Below, piece after piece: positions 12,156 to 25,527 of a DNA stretch of 64,000 nt. How positions within the stretch are numbered: the first letter of the stretch is position 1; each line of letters begins with the position of its first letter. The DNA lies in assembly GCA_027382625.1 (NCBI GenBank), contig JAJKFJ010022705.1, positions 1 to 64,000 on the forward strand. Direction: 5' to 3'. The translations under genes and the position numbers were made by a program. The DNA comes from Tetmemena sp. SeJ-2015. Its lineage: Eukaryota; Ciliophora; Spirotrichea; Sporadotrichida; Oxytrichidae. The notes under the pieces are model-generated. The model did no database searches and was not told where the DNA came from. It saw only the letters and a program-made list of their open reading frames with translations.

Positions 12156-15100
12156 ATGAAAGAGGAAGGAGGCGAGCAAAATAAGAATAATCTTCAATCT
12201 TCTGAGGTAGTAAAATAGCAAACAATTCAAAATGAGGACGAGGAATCTATAATTACTGTTCTTGTTTGATTTAAAATCAGAAGATGAGTATGAACCAACT
12301 GTTGTATAAGTAGGCATGAATAAATTTAATCAAGGATCAATTTATCAAACTGTCATGAGCACTAATCAGCAACAATCGACAACTAGTCCAGAAACTGGCA
12401 AAAATTAATATTCCAAGACTGCTCCAAATTTAAAAGAAGTGGTAGACAGTTATATTCTCTCTTAAGCTATTTAAAAAACAAGAGTCAATTTAGATCTCGC
12501 CAACAATTAGTCTAAATTTAGTTTAGCACTGAAATAAACGATTTCTTCACTTTCAGATGAGTACAACCATAACGAGTTAGAAATATTATAGAAAAGAGTC
12601 TCTTAAAACTAAATTGTGAGGTAGATGTAAACTTAGAAAATCGATGTAAAAGATTATGATAAGGATAAAAATGAAATTGAAGATATAAAATCATACATTC
12701 AAGAATTTAAGTAACTTATATCGAAATTAAGATTATTAGAAATTTAAATAAGAAAACTCTAGTGAGTTTAAAATCATAATAGACATATCTGAGTTAGCTA
12801 GAGGTGGAGAATCAGTCATTTACAAACTCAATCATACTGAAAAAGATGAAGTAGTAATTAAAAAGTCTCTAGCTTCAACTTCTTTTACTGATAAATTTAA
12901 ATTTAATGATGATGTAGCTCGCCAATAAGCTTTTCAGGCAATAATGAGTGAGACACATCATTATTTTATTAAATATATTTTATCAGCTCAAGGTATTGCA
13001 ATCTTAAAAGTATATCTGTCGAGTGCACGAGGAAATAATCCAAATTGTTAAATCTGAAGAAAACGATAATCAAGTTTTAATAGAGGATTATCTAGTAATA
13101 GTTGAGAAGGCAAGATTTTCTCTTTCAGATTTGCTCAAAATATGGAACGATTAAGATGAAGCACAAAAATATCTGGAGTTCTATTCTCCAGAAAAATTAG
13201 CATTCTATTTTCTCTAAGCGATTAATTATTAAATTTTAGTTTGATAGAGGTTATGGCTTATTTGCACCAACGCAATTATTTTTTCGGGGACATGAAACCT
13301 CAAAACTTGCTTATCTTCAAAGATTAACTTGTGAAAGTTGGCGATCTAGGTACCTCGATAAAGTTGAGAGCTAAAGCGTCTGATGATGATAAACTGTATT
13401 CCATAAAAGGGCTCTCTCCTGCATTTGTTTCCACTGGATTTTATTAATCATTTCAACTAGGGAGACTATAGAGCAGAAATGATCTTATTGCTGCAGATAT
13501 ATTTGCCCTTAGCAAAACTGTAAGATTTCAATTCAAATTAATTTATATACTCTAAAATATAAACCTTCAAAAATTGCTTGAAATCAGTTGAGAAAGTTTA
13601 ATCTACGGTTGAAGATTGCAGCTTGCCTTTCAAGTCACTCTTTTCTGAAATTTTATAAAATCTTGAAGAGGAGAGAGACTTACTTAAGACATTATAATTC
13701 TCAAGGGATAAGTTTAGCAAAGATTCATAGAGAAGTATGTTAGTTTAAAACCTTATAAACCAAATGAAAAGAGAGAATAAAAGTGAAGGGATAAGAAATG
13801 TATTATCTATTTCCAGTTATGGATTCGCTATCAACTAACTTCTAAATTAATTTATTAAATGAGAATGCATAATTTAAATCCAATCATTTAAGATTTTGAA
13901 TCGCAAATTAGGCTTAACAAAGGAAAAGAAACTTGGCTGGAAATTCCTCAATTAGACATACTACAATAAATATTTTGATTTTAATAAATAGAAAGAGAAG
14001 AAGAAGTCGATAAAAATAGTTTGATGAATGATACAGTTTTCAAGGATTACTTTCTTGAAGTAATGAAAGCTCTTTCTTCGCTAAAGTTTAATGATGATTA
14101 AACTTTACTTTCCTCAGATATCTTTAAGACTAATTTTGGAGGAATATTCAGTATCGAGGGATAAATTTCAAAATTCATTTAAGATTTGAACAATACTGAG
14201 GATTAAAATGAAATTCAAAAGATGAGCAGTTAAAAATAATAAATAATTCGTTATCATATTAAAAGAGAGTGTATTTATATTATTACAGTTACTTTAACGA
14301 TAAGTAAGAGCGTAAAATTAATAAATGTGGCTATTTTTAGCACATAGTTCAGTACTGCAGATTTGTACAGATGACTTCATCTCCTCAAGAATTGATAAGG
14401 CAATTGGAAATCCTCGCTTCTCTTTAAAACTTCTACGAAGAGGATGACTATGACTCTTTCATGTGGCTTTTGAGAATACTTTTTAAATGATATATATTCA
14501 AATATTTAAATGCTACTTCTATTTATGGCATTAGAGCAGACTAAAGGCATTTGCTTGGCGGAGACTGATGAGCAGGTATATCGAGTTGAGATGTATACAG
14601 GGCCTGACTAGTAAGATGTGAGAAATAAACTGGTCGCTAACTATAAACATTTGAATAATTATTCAATTCATTCTATAGTGATGACTACCTTAACGAGGAG
14701 AGATACGAGTACATCATTTATTTTAATTCACATCATTATGTTGTGCCAGCAGGCAAGAGTAAACATCCACAATAGATTCCAAAGAGAAGGATTTTGGAAA
14801 GATAATTGGGATGAGGTCGCACTCATGTATATTCAAATGCTTAGGCAATAAAATTTGATTAAAGAAGCTCTGGAGCAAGCTGAAGGATGGCTTTAAATTA
14901 TTATTATGATATGTATTTCTTAAACTTTGACAAATTTTTATATTATTTCTGCTTTAGAGGTATAGAGACCTCGTTGGAGATTCGAATGCTACTACTTTAA
15001 AACTTTATGGGATAGTAGGCGACATCTATCTCCAAAGATCGAAGCTGTCTTCAGATAGCGATCCTTCATAGCATGAAAGAGTTCTTCCTTACAAAATTAA

Positions 15101-15761
15101 TGTTTGTTTGAGTGAGAGACAAAGATCTAGGTTTGCAGTATCTGTCCAAATTTTCCAAGCTAGACTTTTACTCTTTCTCAAAATACCTCCTAATTTTGGA
15201 AGAGCACGGCTAATTGGAGTATATAAAGGGAGCGTTGCCACCTCCCTATGGATCCAAGGTTTTAAATATTAATTATATAAATGAGAATAAGGTATTGACT
15301 GTACAAGATTACAATACAATTTATGAAGTTGTATTCCTAAAGAAGATTTAAGATCAGATAAAAGTTATTTTTTAAAAGTACACTAAATTATTTAAGGTTT
15401 GTGAAAGTAATAAGAGTACTGCAACGATTAGAGTGCAAAAACTTGCTAAATATATAATACTTTTGTTTTTAACTTTTTCTCAGACCAGACTGAAATCGAT
15501 ACCCTTGTAGAATTGCTAACTTTCAATGATCTAATGACGCATGAATGCTTTGAGATTTTCTCCAGATTTATTCAATCACTAAAAGTTTCTTGTACAAATC
15601 AAAATTAGGAGACCAAATCGAACGAAGAGACTAACTTTAAGGTTGAGTTAAGACCTTAAGCCAAATTCTAGAGATATGTAAGAAGGCCTTTCAAATAGCT
15701 TCAGACTAAGAAAAACGCAATAAAAGAACTACTCGAGAAAATTTATTATTCTCTCAATTGA
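12156..15761 (+). CDS. Kinase-like protein K3
   Basis: Starts at ATG 12156 (MKEEGGEQNKNN) and ends at TGA 15759. A Gln/Ser/Asn-rich N-terminal region leads to a kinase-like domain near 12800: LARGGESVIYKLNH (loop), DEVVIKKS (Lys), YLHQRNYFFGDMKPQNLL (catalytic loop, FGD for HRD) and VGDLGTSIKL (DLG for DFG). After about 13600 the helical C-terminal part follows, with EALEQAEGWL split by an intron (about 14896-14955) from RYRDLVGDSNATTLKLYGIV, and MTHECFEIFSRFIQSLK near 15540. Same architecture as K1 and K2, so a tandem duplicate. At least three IESs break it. Function beyond kinase-like is unknown; the changed HRD and DFG leave activity uncertain. Confidence 0.72.
12723..12738 (+). other. Very short IES in K3, pointer GAAATT
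   Basis: GAAATT at 12723-12728 and 12739-12744 bounds only 16 bp including one repeat. Removal moves the frame from one ending in TGA to KFKQENSSEFKIIIDISELA, which leads into the kinase domain. A one-base indel nearby could give the same effect. Confidence 0.6.
12957..12981 (+). other. IES in K3, pointer ATCA
   Basis: ATCA at 12957-12960 and 12982-12985 bounds 25 bp. Excision gives SETHQLKVLQSQKYICRV, aligning with QESQQLKLLQSDKYICKI of K2. Confidence 0.85.
13220..13242 (+). other. IES in K3, pointer GAT
   Basis: GAT at 13220-13222 and 13243-13245 bounds 23 bp of A/T. Removal gives FYFLQAIEVMAYLHQRN, matching YYFLQAMELIAFLHQRN of K2; unexcised, the frame reaches TGA. Confidence 0.82.
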
Positions 15762-15901
15762 AATCAACCTTGCTTTTGATTTATTTTTTTCAAATTTGAA
15801 TTAATTTTAGTAAATTTAAAGAAGAGAGATAAATTAAACTAATTTATAATGAGAAATTAAGATGCTTGATAGATAGATTTATAATCCAGTTTCTTTTTAT
15901 T

Positions 15902-18900
15902 TCAATCTTCTACTTCTTGATATTGTCCAGTGACAGGAATGTTGATTTGCTTTTTATCTTTTTGGGATTACAAATTTGGTTGTTGATTCTTTTGCTTGAA
16001 AGGGTTGTATCCTTTTGGCTGGTTAGTTGCTGATGTATCCTAAAGATAATTAGTTTCCTCGTCCTAAGTCCTTGGCGAGAGATTTTAAAAGGCTCTTATA
16101 TTGAGTGGAGATTGCTGGGATATAGTATTTTCATCAGCTCTATTATTACTAGTAATTGCAGTTTATATTTAATAAGTTTAAAATAAAATCTTAACTAAAA
16201 TATTCCAAAGCTGTCCTAAAGGTTTTAAGGACTCTATCTCTAATTAGAAACATAATCCAGATTGTTGTTTAGACTTCTAAGTCTTTTATGCTTGAAGTTT
16301 TTAGCGTTTTTATTCACTGCTTGCATACCATTTACTTATCTGGTGCTTTATTTGTTATTGAAAAGGTAAATTAGATAAAGAAGTTGGAAAAACTTAATTA
16401 TATTTACTTTTAATTCCTAAGCAATGAAGAAAATCAATGAAATATTTTTACAATATCTTTGAGAATTTTGGCTAAGTTTTTGCTGGGACTCACAACTTAA
16501 AAGCTATTATTCAAGATAGAACCTCCATGATTATACTGCTACTAGAGATAGTTTTAATTATGTATTTGAAACAGAGCACTCTCATCAAGTCTGAAGTTAG
16601 AGCGATAATTGATAGGAGATGGATTGTGACTCTAACCTTTAGCCTGAACTGTGTTAAAGTTGGCAACACTGTTCTTTTAAGTTTAGAATTTATATGCCTC
16701 TCTCTGGCTCTAAAGTTGAGCATTTTTATTTGCAACTAGCTGGGATCCAGAAACCTATTGCCTATATTTTGCAGGATGATAGCTTTCCTGAGTGTCGTCT
16801 CGAGGCGATGGGTTCTGATTGCTACTAGTCATATAGGCTCCACTCATTTGATTCAAATCGTCTATTGTGTATTGCTGTGTGAGATTAGTAGTTGCGATGC
16901 CATCCTTGTCTTTCATCTTTAGATCTGAGTCAATCAGGTCTCTGTAAGTATTTTGGCCTGGTATGTACTACATCATCGAGTCATTTACAAATCAACTATA
17001 ATTTCTCTTATATTTGTGGACTATCCACCTGCTAATGCTGATGCAATAAATTAACCATCATCATTGGCAAATTTAGGCTTCTCTAAGTGTCCTGGACTTT
17101 CGTTTAAAGTTGCAGTTTGCTCTAGGTCATCTTCTTTAATGGCTCTATGTCTACTTGTACTCATATGGAGTGAGGGAATTTCAGGCTTTTTAAAATTATC
17201 CTCTTTTTAAGCAATACCTTGGAGTGATTCTATATGTCCTCTGGGGGTAACTGAAGTTGAAATCTGATTGAGGTAAGACTGCTGCTTCGAGTACTCATTC
17301 AGAGAGTCATATTTCATTCCATTCTTTTAGTTATGAGGCTAGCCATTATGAATTTTAATGAGACCATCATCAACCTAGTTTATATAATTCTGCAGTTCTT
17401 CTTAAGTAACTGCATTCTTGGTAAGTCTCTAATAGTTTATAAACTTTTGAATAGAGTCAGATCTTCTCTGCCCATAGAGACTTTAATCCAGGAAATTGTC
17501 AAGTTGAGAGGGGCTTAAGAAAGGGGAGGTACTTTAGTTATTTAACTAAGACTATGAGACCATCATCGATGAATTTTCAGACTGTCTTTGAGTTTGAGAG
17601 TGGTGCTTTTATTTTGCAACATTCAATTTCTTAAAAGGTAAAAGATTTATTTAAGTCAACATTCAATGCAAGAATAGGCTGAGGTGCCTCAGGCAAAGGA
17701 CCTAATCTCAAATTCTTGAAATCTCTAACCTTTGACGTTGAATTATATTTGAGAATGTTATTTGTAATAGAGCATTTTAATTTATTCAATAAATTATTAT
17801 TAGTTGTAATTCTGTCCTGAGTTATATCTCTCCTTGTGAGTTTCTTATGATTTTGAGGGACTGAACCTATCATACCGAATGATGGGCTACTCTGAGGAGA
17901 AGTCTTTGGATAGATTGTGTGTCTACTCGTCTAAGTGAATATAGTGAGCTTCTAAGTCTATAAGCCGATCTAAAGTATTGGAGGCAGAGTAGAGACTTTG
18001 AAAGATTTTATATTCCTAAAATAATCCAATTTGTAGCAAAATAAACTTACAGCGCTTCTTGAATCAGACTTCTTGCTTCCTCTTGCTTTTCAAGCAGACT
18101 CATATTTGGAATTCCATCCATAATCTTAACTCTAGAAATAAAGATTAAACTCTGAGAAAAGGGGATTCAATGGTTTACATTTCCTCTTGAGTGACTTCGA
18201 ATACTTGAGACTCTTTTAACCTCTTTTCCAGCTGATCCAGATAGTCAAGTTTCACTGTATAAGGCTTCTTTTCAGCATTCTTTTGCTTCAATCTTTCTAT
18301 CCTTTCAAATAGCCTCTCCGTTCTAATAGATAGTGGACTCTTGGGCTTATCACTTGAGAAAAGCCTTCCTTAATCTTTAAAATTAAAACTTTAATTTTGA
18401 TACATCAATCTTCCATCTTTTTACTTTTTTTGATGAATTGCAACTCCTGCAGCTCTTACAACTTCTTTAAGCTACTCGCGCTGTTTGTATCTCTATCTAC
18501 TTAAATCTAAGCAGTTCTGGACATTTGCATAGCTATTTTGGGATTGCTTGCCTTTCCAAGTTAACTTTTTGCAGTTCTGTTCATCTATTCCGTCTAGCTA
18601 TTCACATTTATCTAACTTTTCTGCTATTCAGAAACTTCTTTTTCCTCTTATGAATTCTTTTAACTAGTATTTTAGTTGCTAGAGACCAAAGCAGGAACTC
18701 CTCTTATTTCATTCTCTTTAACCATCATGTTATAAAACATACTCTCACTTATTTCTGTAAAAAGTGAGGGGAGAGGTTGCTCTTTCTTCTCCTAAAGCTG
18801 CGCAATTATCCTAACTTCATCCTCTGAAGTGAAAAATGTTTCATACTTTCTAATTAAATTTATTATGAGATATTAATATTTTAAGATTGGTTATTCATAC

Positions 18901-21900
18901 TTAATCATAGATACTCTTTTCTCATGAGCTACTAGAATATCTCCACAGTATGTATAATTGTCCTCCTATTCGTTTTCCTATCCTTCATCGATAATGCTAT
19001 TTCGACCAGCTTTGGAAGAAGCTCCAAAATTCAATTTCTTCATTTTAACACTTTTCTCGTCAGATTATTACTCAGACGAAAGATCCGATCTATCCTCTTC
19101 AGTTTATAAGCCCTCACTTGTCTAAAAATTGCTTCCATTGTCTTTTTTATAGTAATTTCAAGCCAAAGAACATGAAAATATAGAATAATCTTCATCTTCA
19201 TTTTCTTCTTCTACAATCTAACTTCTGCGAGAGGTCTTGACTTTTGGTCTCTATGTAGCGAGGCGGTGCTTGTTTCTAAAACAGACAGAATCAACTTTAG
19301 CAGGAAACTATATCTCTTTGACTAGCAGTTTGTAGGGCATTTTCCAGACAAAAACATTAAATAGAATAAAGAGGAAATAATATTTACTATACAGACCTTT
19401 ATAACTCCCTCTTGACAAGATGTAATTAGCAGTTCCATATGAGGGTGATAATCAATTGCAGTGAGAGCACTATCATGTTCCCTCCCTTTATCAGTTTCAA
19501 TCTTGTTGATTGTAATTTTTTAGAGTTGAAGCACTTGACGCGCTGGACTTAAAGAGGCTCTTCTCATAATTTAATTTTAGGAACTCACGTTGAATACCTC
19601 AAAGTCAAAAAGAATTATTCAAATTTATTTTAACCACTTTTAAAAGAGCATAAATAAAAGTCTCCAGAAGCAAAAGCTAAAACGAAATTGGAGCCACTCA
19701 AAGTAGACTAAACGTTCTCAATGTGAGAAAGCTATCGATAGCTTGGCCACTCATAATGCACATTGATCTTTCTTTCCTCTCCATTTATTGTCCAAAACTA
19801 AAATGCTTCTATAAGACTACACTTACTTTTAGTATCTGCTCCTCGCATAAACTCATGATAAAAATACAAAAATCTACATAAATTTAAATGAAGAGTTTTC
19901 TCTCTGGAAAGTAATGAATGAATTTTACGCTTGCTCTACTGACTGTGAGTCGAGTGTATATCTGCTCCAGCTTTTGAGTGTTAACAATAAACAAAGAGCC
20001 TTTTGACATACCCTATATTTAGATTTAAGAATAAGTCTGCTTACAATCAAAATGTACTCCTGCACATCTTCACCATCTGAGATGTAAGCCTCCATGGCTT
20101 CTTGATGAATTCGTTCGTTGAAAATGTCTTAGTCCATAGCTATTATATGATGGGATTTCTTTTCGCACCTGACATGCTTCATGCTCATAATTTTCTGCGA
20201 ACCAATTCCTTTTCCCTCACTATCTCTTTTTAAATCTAACTATATTAAATTAAATAACTTTTTCTTCTCTTAACTAGGAAGGAAGTAGAATTCTTTCGAG
20301 TAAGGAAGTTTCTTTATCAAACTGATATATGCAGAGAGAGCCTGTTATTAGCAAGACTAAGATGCGGTTCATTTTCATAGAGTGGAAGAATGAAACTGTT
20401 TACTAGGCAGTAGGAGGAGGGAAAATAGTAGAAACTACTTTCTAAGATTAAGTGTCCTGGATAAAGAGCGAGTTGTCTTCACACAAGCACATTTGAAACG
20501 CCAGATAGCAAAGAAATATTTTAAAATAACTTATGATAGTTTTACTTGTCAATATTTTCAGAAATAAGAGTCTGCTTGTTAAAACTGGAAGCAGTACCTC
20601 CAAAACTGTTCTTTTTCAAATTGTTTGCAAAAGTAGTCTTCCTTTGTAAAGTTTCTCTTTTCTAGAACTCGTAGTTCTATTTTTAAATGATATCAATGAT
20701 GAATATTAAAGGCATATTTTTAGAGAGTAGGATCATCAATTTCTTTGTAACTAGAAAGCATTTACCTCACATTAACTAGGGATGGTAGCATGAAAGTGTC
20801 TGCAGTCAGGAACAGGTCGCTCACCACTAATTTACTGCCAAGAGCTGCCATAACCTTAGCCCCATCTGCAAAGAACCTTGAGAGTGTTAGTTTTGAAGGC
20901 ATGTTGAACTAGTACAGCATATTGAATTTCTAAATGCAAGATTAAGATAGATGGAGCATTTACATCAAGAGACTTTCAAGTTAATGAATGAGGATTTTTT
21001 ATTTTTAGAGACCATATTCTGACAGTGCCATCCAAAGAAAAGGACATGAAAATAAATTTAGATTTGCGCAGAAGTAAATACAAAATGTGCTAGATAAAGT
21101 TTACTATGATCTCCAGTCGGATGTTTGGCAAGACTTCCTACATCTCTAAAATGTCCTTCAAATTTATGAATGAGTTTCTTTTTGTGAGAGTGTTTCCAAA
21201 CTAACAGATGTCCAAGTGTGGTTCCTGTAATAAAGTAATGGTATTCATTGATAATCAGGATATCTGTTATATCTTGATTGACATCTGTTGACTTTTGCAA
21301 AGTTGGCTGGTGGTCATAATCAAATTCATCTTTTAAATAATCTTAAGTCAATAAGTAGGTTTTTATAGGAATTAACGAGTTTATGTTAAGGGGATGATAA
21401 TTAGTGAAATGTGAGGTTCAGGTGATCCCAGCAGATTATAAAATCATTATCCTCATCTATTTTCATTCCTTTAGCCCATATTGGCATCCCCTCAAGAGTT
21501 GCTTACTTTAAATTCTTAATAGGTAAATAAGATTAAAAGAATAGCTTTATTTTTGAGGGAGATGGTGATAGATTTTCCCTCGGGATCAATTTAACTGGCT
21601 TGATACGGCTCGTACTTTCCTTGATAATGAAACTCGAATACGAAAACTCCGTCTATTCCTGCAGTGATGAGCTTATCCTAGGAATCATGAAAGTGTGCAT
21701 AGTTCACCAATCTTATAGAAGACATGTCCATTCGCTTAACCATGTTAAAGGCTTCATTGATGAAGTAAAATTTAAAGTCAGCTGTCACAAGCAAGTAAAG
21801 CTATAGTGAGTTAAGAATTGCATCTAATTAAACTTACTCTGTATTTGTGAGTATAGGCAAGAGTAGAGACAGAGGAGTGAGACTTCAAAAACTCAGGAAG

Positions 21901-22884
21901 ATGAATACGTTTCTTCTTTTGACCATTCTTCATAGCCCAAAAATGAATTTACTTCTCATCTGCTGTTACAAAAAGCCTATAATTAGCTAAAGCTTTAATC
22001 AATACCAGGCTATTGTTATTTAAAGATAAATAATCTAGTTTATTCACTTACTTGTTGTTTGAGTTGATGAGAAAGTGTTTTACAGGATTTTTATGGTGAG
22101 TGTATTGCATTTCCTCGTTTAGACCAAAGACTAAAGGCTTCATTAGCTGGCTCTAACTTTCACTTCTAGGTAGCATCTTGCCGTCTCCTAGTAGAAATTT
22201 TTCCTCCTTGATTTCTGGATCTTCATCTGAAGAGGTATCGTTGTCGTTGTTAAACTTTCTTTCATTTTCCTTAAGGATTTCTCTAAAACATGATATTAAA
22301 TTAATTATTCAGTTAATTTATGGAGCTTTGGATAATTGAAGTTTGCTTACATTTAGCTTTGCACCTTAGAATTGGTTTAATCTTGAGAATTTCTGAAATT
22401 AATTTTCTATTAAAGATTATTTAGAACTACCAAGTTTTGAGTTTAGAACTGACATCCTAGACTTCAGCTAGCTCTGAGAGCATCAACATCTCTCGCAGCA
22501 GTTTTCTGCTTATTCAAAAGCACAGATCTCAAACGGCTATCTTGAGAATAAATAATTTAAATGGTCTATATTATGAAACAGTTACGGATGAGCTTCGAAG
22601 TTAAGATCCAGGCAGGTCAATAAGTTTGCTCCTCTGGGAAAAAGAGCAGAACCAAATTAACTCAAGCGACTGCTAAAAAAATGTATAGACTTCTTATTTT
22701 TAATGCTTTAATTGAATTTCTTTGTCCCTGTGAGAAGGCCTTCATCTATCATTCCCATTCCAGATCCATCTTAAAATATAATTCCATCTTCCATATAGTA
22801 GTCATAGTACTCATCATCCAAGTCTTCATCTCTCGCATCGTCCCCAGAGCTGGAGTTGCTATTTGTAAGATTTTCACTTTTCAT
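15902..22884 (-). CDS. Large WD40-repeat protein
   Basis: Starts at ATG 22884-22882 with an acidic N terminus (SSSGDDARDEDLDDEYYDYY). Several WD-type blades are readable on the minus strand: INEYHYFITGTTLGHLLVWK near 21220, FMSFSLDGTVRIWSL near 21030, FASGDFYLC near 19660 and ALTAIDYHPHMELLITSC near 19430. The part below about 19300 is Ser/Gln/Lys-rich, with a coiled-coil-like stretch RLFERIERLKQKNAEKKPY near 18300, and ends ALT..NIPVTGQYQEVED at TGA 15904-15902. GT..AG introns are seen, for example from about 22350 down to 22285. The frame changes several times, so IESs are likely; the in-frame TGA near 22480 can be removed by an 18-bp excision at AGAG repeats. WD40 proteins usually act as scaffolds. 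Whether 15.9-19 kb belongs to the same gene as the WD part is probable but not proven. Confidence 0.68.
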
Positions 22885-23054
22885 ATTGAATTAATTCTAC
22901 TTATCCCTACAAATTATTTCATTTAGCATTTCCTTAGCAGGATATTAAGATTTAATATTGTCTCTTAGAACTTATCACAAATTCTGAAATTTAAAACCTT
23001 CTATATTTAAATTAATCCCACAGATAGTTAACTAGATAGCCCTTTGAAGCCCTA

Positions 23055-25527
23055 ATGAAGATAAATAAGACAATAGCCTCAATCGTGTTTCTGAATGGAT
23101 TGAAGCAAGCCTTCTTCCTCATGCTTGCTCCTTTCCTCCCAAATTAATTCGACTAAAAGGGAATCCCAAAAGAAGCATTCACTCCCCTCTTTGTGTAACA
23201 ATTTAAACTTTCTCACTATGATGTAGTACTTATACTTTAAATAATAAATCTAAATTAATTGAGCAAAATAAAAATTTTTCTTTGTTCTTTTTGATCACGT
23301 CACTATTTGCAGGCAAGATACAAGGCAAACTTGGAAGACCAATCCTAATAAGGTGTTCTTTGTTTATGTAGTTCTTTGCAGCTTGCTGCTACATCGTTCT
23401 CTATTATATTGACAATGTGTAAGTCCAGAGGAGTAATTTTATATAATAAAAAAATGAAAAGTAAATGAAGCTCTAGTATTTAGGTATTTGGTGTTGATCA
23501 TTACATCATTTGCTAATAATTTCGTCTTCATTTGAGTTATACTAATTTTTAGTCCTCTATTCTTAGTGATTGGGTTTATCGGGAGAATGATGCAAGGAAT
23601 AGCAGTTGGCTTCCTTTAAACTGCATGTAAGTAAGAGAGGTTATTTTAATTTCACTATCGATTGTGTCTGAATTCTTTCACCATTTAACATTATTCAGTA
23701 AAGTTAGGCTTAATAAAAATTGATTTCTTTTTCTCAACAAAAATAGGCTATAAAATTCTTAATTGTTAATCTAATTTATCCTTTAGCTTACTCGGAGTTA
23801 TTTCCAATATTATATAAGTAAATTAATTTTTGAATTATTGATTCAGTTTCCTGAAATTTAAGAGCAGCTTGTATCATTTCTAGAATTCGGCTGTGGTAAG
23901 TATAATCTCTTAGCAAATTTAGAGCTTTAAGGCCCTTACCCGATAAGATCAGATTATGTAAATTTTATTAGAATTTGGATCAATTTGCGGTCTGCTTGTT
24001 TCCTCCTTCCTCTCTTTTGAATTAGGCTTTGTAGGGCCCTTCTCTTTTTTTGGTAAGTTAAAAACTCACTAGTTATTATTCCTCATATCATTGTGGTACT
24101 CCATTTTACCCATTTTAACTTTCATAGCGATAATTTTCTTGTTTTTCGGAATTTTCCAAAGCAAGTTGATTAATTTCGTGAAGACTAATCAAGAAAAGGA
24201 AGCAGAGAAAGCTCGTAAACCCTCCTTCTCAGGCATTGAGCCAGTTGCAAAGTAAGCTAAAATAAAAGTATTTACAGCTTCATAGGCAATCTATAGTATC
24301 TTTTATTTTTTTTGATTAAGTGATATGGTTAAATCTTTCAAGAATGAGAATAGAAGTAGATAAAACAGTTTGATAGACAGCTAAGTCCATCCTTTTATTA
24401 GGGAGAGCACAACAGTTGGAGTAGAGGGATAAAGAAGGGAAGGAATTCAAACGTTTGTTAAGGATTCAATCCAACCAAGAGAATCAAATGTAGGAAATAC
24501 TCTCAAGAATTATGAGAGCATCAGAGAGGAAACAGACAGCAAGTTAATCAACAACAGATGAAAAGTCAAAGCTACTTGAGGTCTATTTATTTTTATGATA
24601 GCTTTTATATATAATTAATTTTCATGAGAATAAGGAAAAGCCTAATTATGATAAGGTCGGCTACACTCACATCATGTCAACTTCACGCGGACTTTTGCTA
24701 TGCTTGATGTTGCTCTCTGTTGCTAGATGTTCAACTTCTGTGACACGACTTTCTCAGATTACTTGAAGGCGACTTATGGCTATAGACCCGAGATAATAAG
24801 TTTACTTTACTCTGTCCAGTCCATGGCTTTCCTGAGTATGTGCTTCGTTGCTCCTAGAGCAGCTAAAAGATTCAACCTAGTTGCTTCAACAAAAATAAAT
24901 TTGTTTAAAATGCTTGTGTAGTTGATAGCTCAGTACATTCAGTGCTTTGCCTCTTATCTAATAGGCCCATCAAAATTCTTCGATATTCACCCTCACATCT
25001 GGATTACAATCTTACTTTATATCATGAATTTCAAAAAATAGCTTATCATCTTAGGGTTTGTGATTTCAGGAATGGCCTCACCTTTTACTATAGTACCACC
25101 CTACAAAGAACTAGAAAACTCACTTGAAAAGTATACACGAGAGAGAAAGGGACTGAGGCCTCTAAATTTTGATCCAGAAGAGGTCTAAAACATTGTGTCA
25201 GGGTTATTCAACTCAGCCTATGCTTTTGGATGTATCTACGGGCCTCTTAATTAATTTAGATGTGTATAATTTCTCTGTTTGGAGGGTATGTGACTATGCT
25301 CACTGAGTTCAGGACAACTACAGATATATAGGGAGTTATAATGGGAGGCTGTGCAACTCTACAACTTTTAATAGTCTATATTCTCAATTAAATAAGCATT
25401 AAATTAAGTCTATGTCCCAATGAAGTTAGCTTAAAAGAGGATCTTTGAGAATTAAAAGGCTATTTCTTATAAGTTAAAAGAAGAAGAAAACACAGCAACT
25501 CTAATTGAAGATAAAACACAGGAATGA
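23055..25527 (+). CDS. Major facilitator superfamily transporter T1
   Basis: Starts at ATG 23055: a hydrophobic first segment (IASIVFLNGLKQAFFLMLAP) then FLPNQFDQKGIPKE, the same order as in T2 and T3. GRMMQGIAVGFLQTA near 23600, followed after an intron by AYSELFP, is the conserved helix-4/5 region of the family. A charged cytosolic loop (about 24180-24600) separates two membrane halves; the second half holds ATYGYRPEIISLLYSVQSM and a final block with GGYVTMLTEFR. Introns have GTAAGT-type donors. The frame ends at TGA 25525 after TATLIEDKTQE, matching the TLIEDDENE tail of T2. Coding-like sequence continues in frame past this TGA (FKPQFDYNKVF), so the end may lie further on. Substrate unknown; an SLC18B1/DHA1-like relationship is a guess from motif order. 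Confidence 0.8.

Noticed and set aside
25487..25521. 9-bp direct repeat AAAACACAG in T1, 26 bases apart, as an IES
   Set aside because: Excision would remove TLIED, which aligns with the T2 tail, and would put the rest out of the coding frame. Likely a chance repeat in A-rich DNA.
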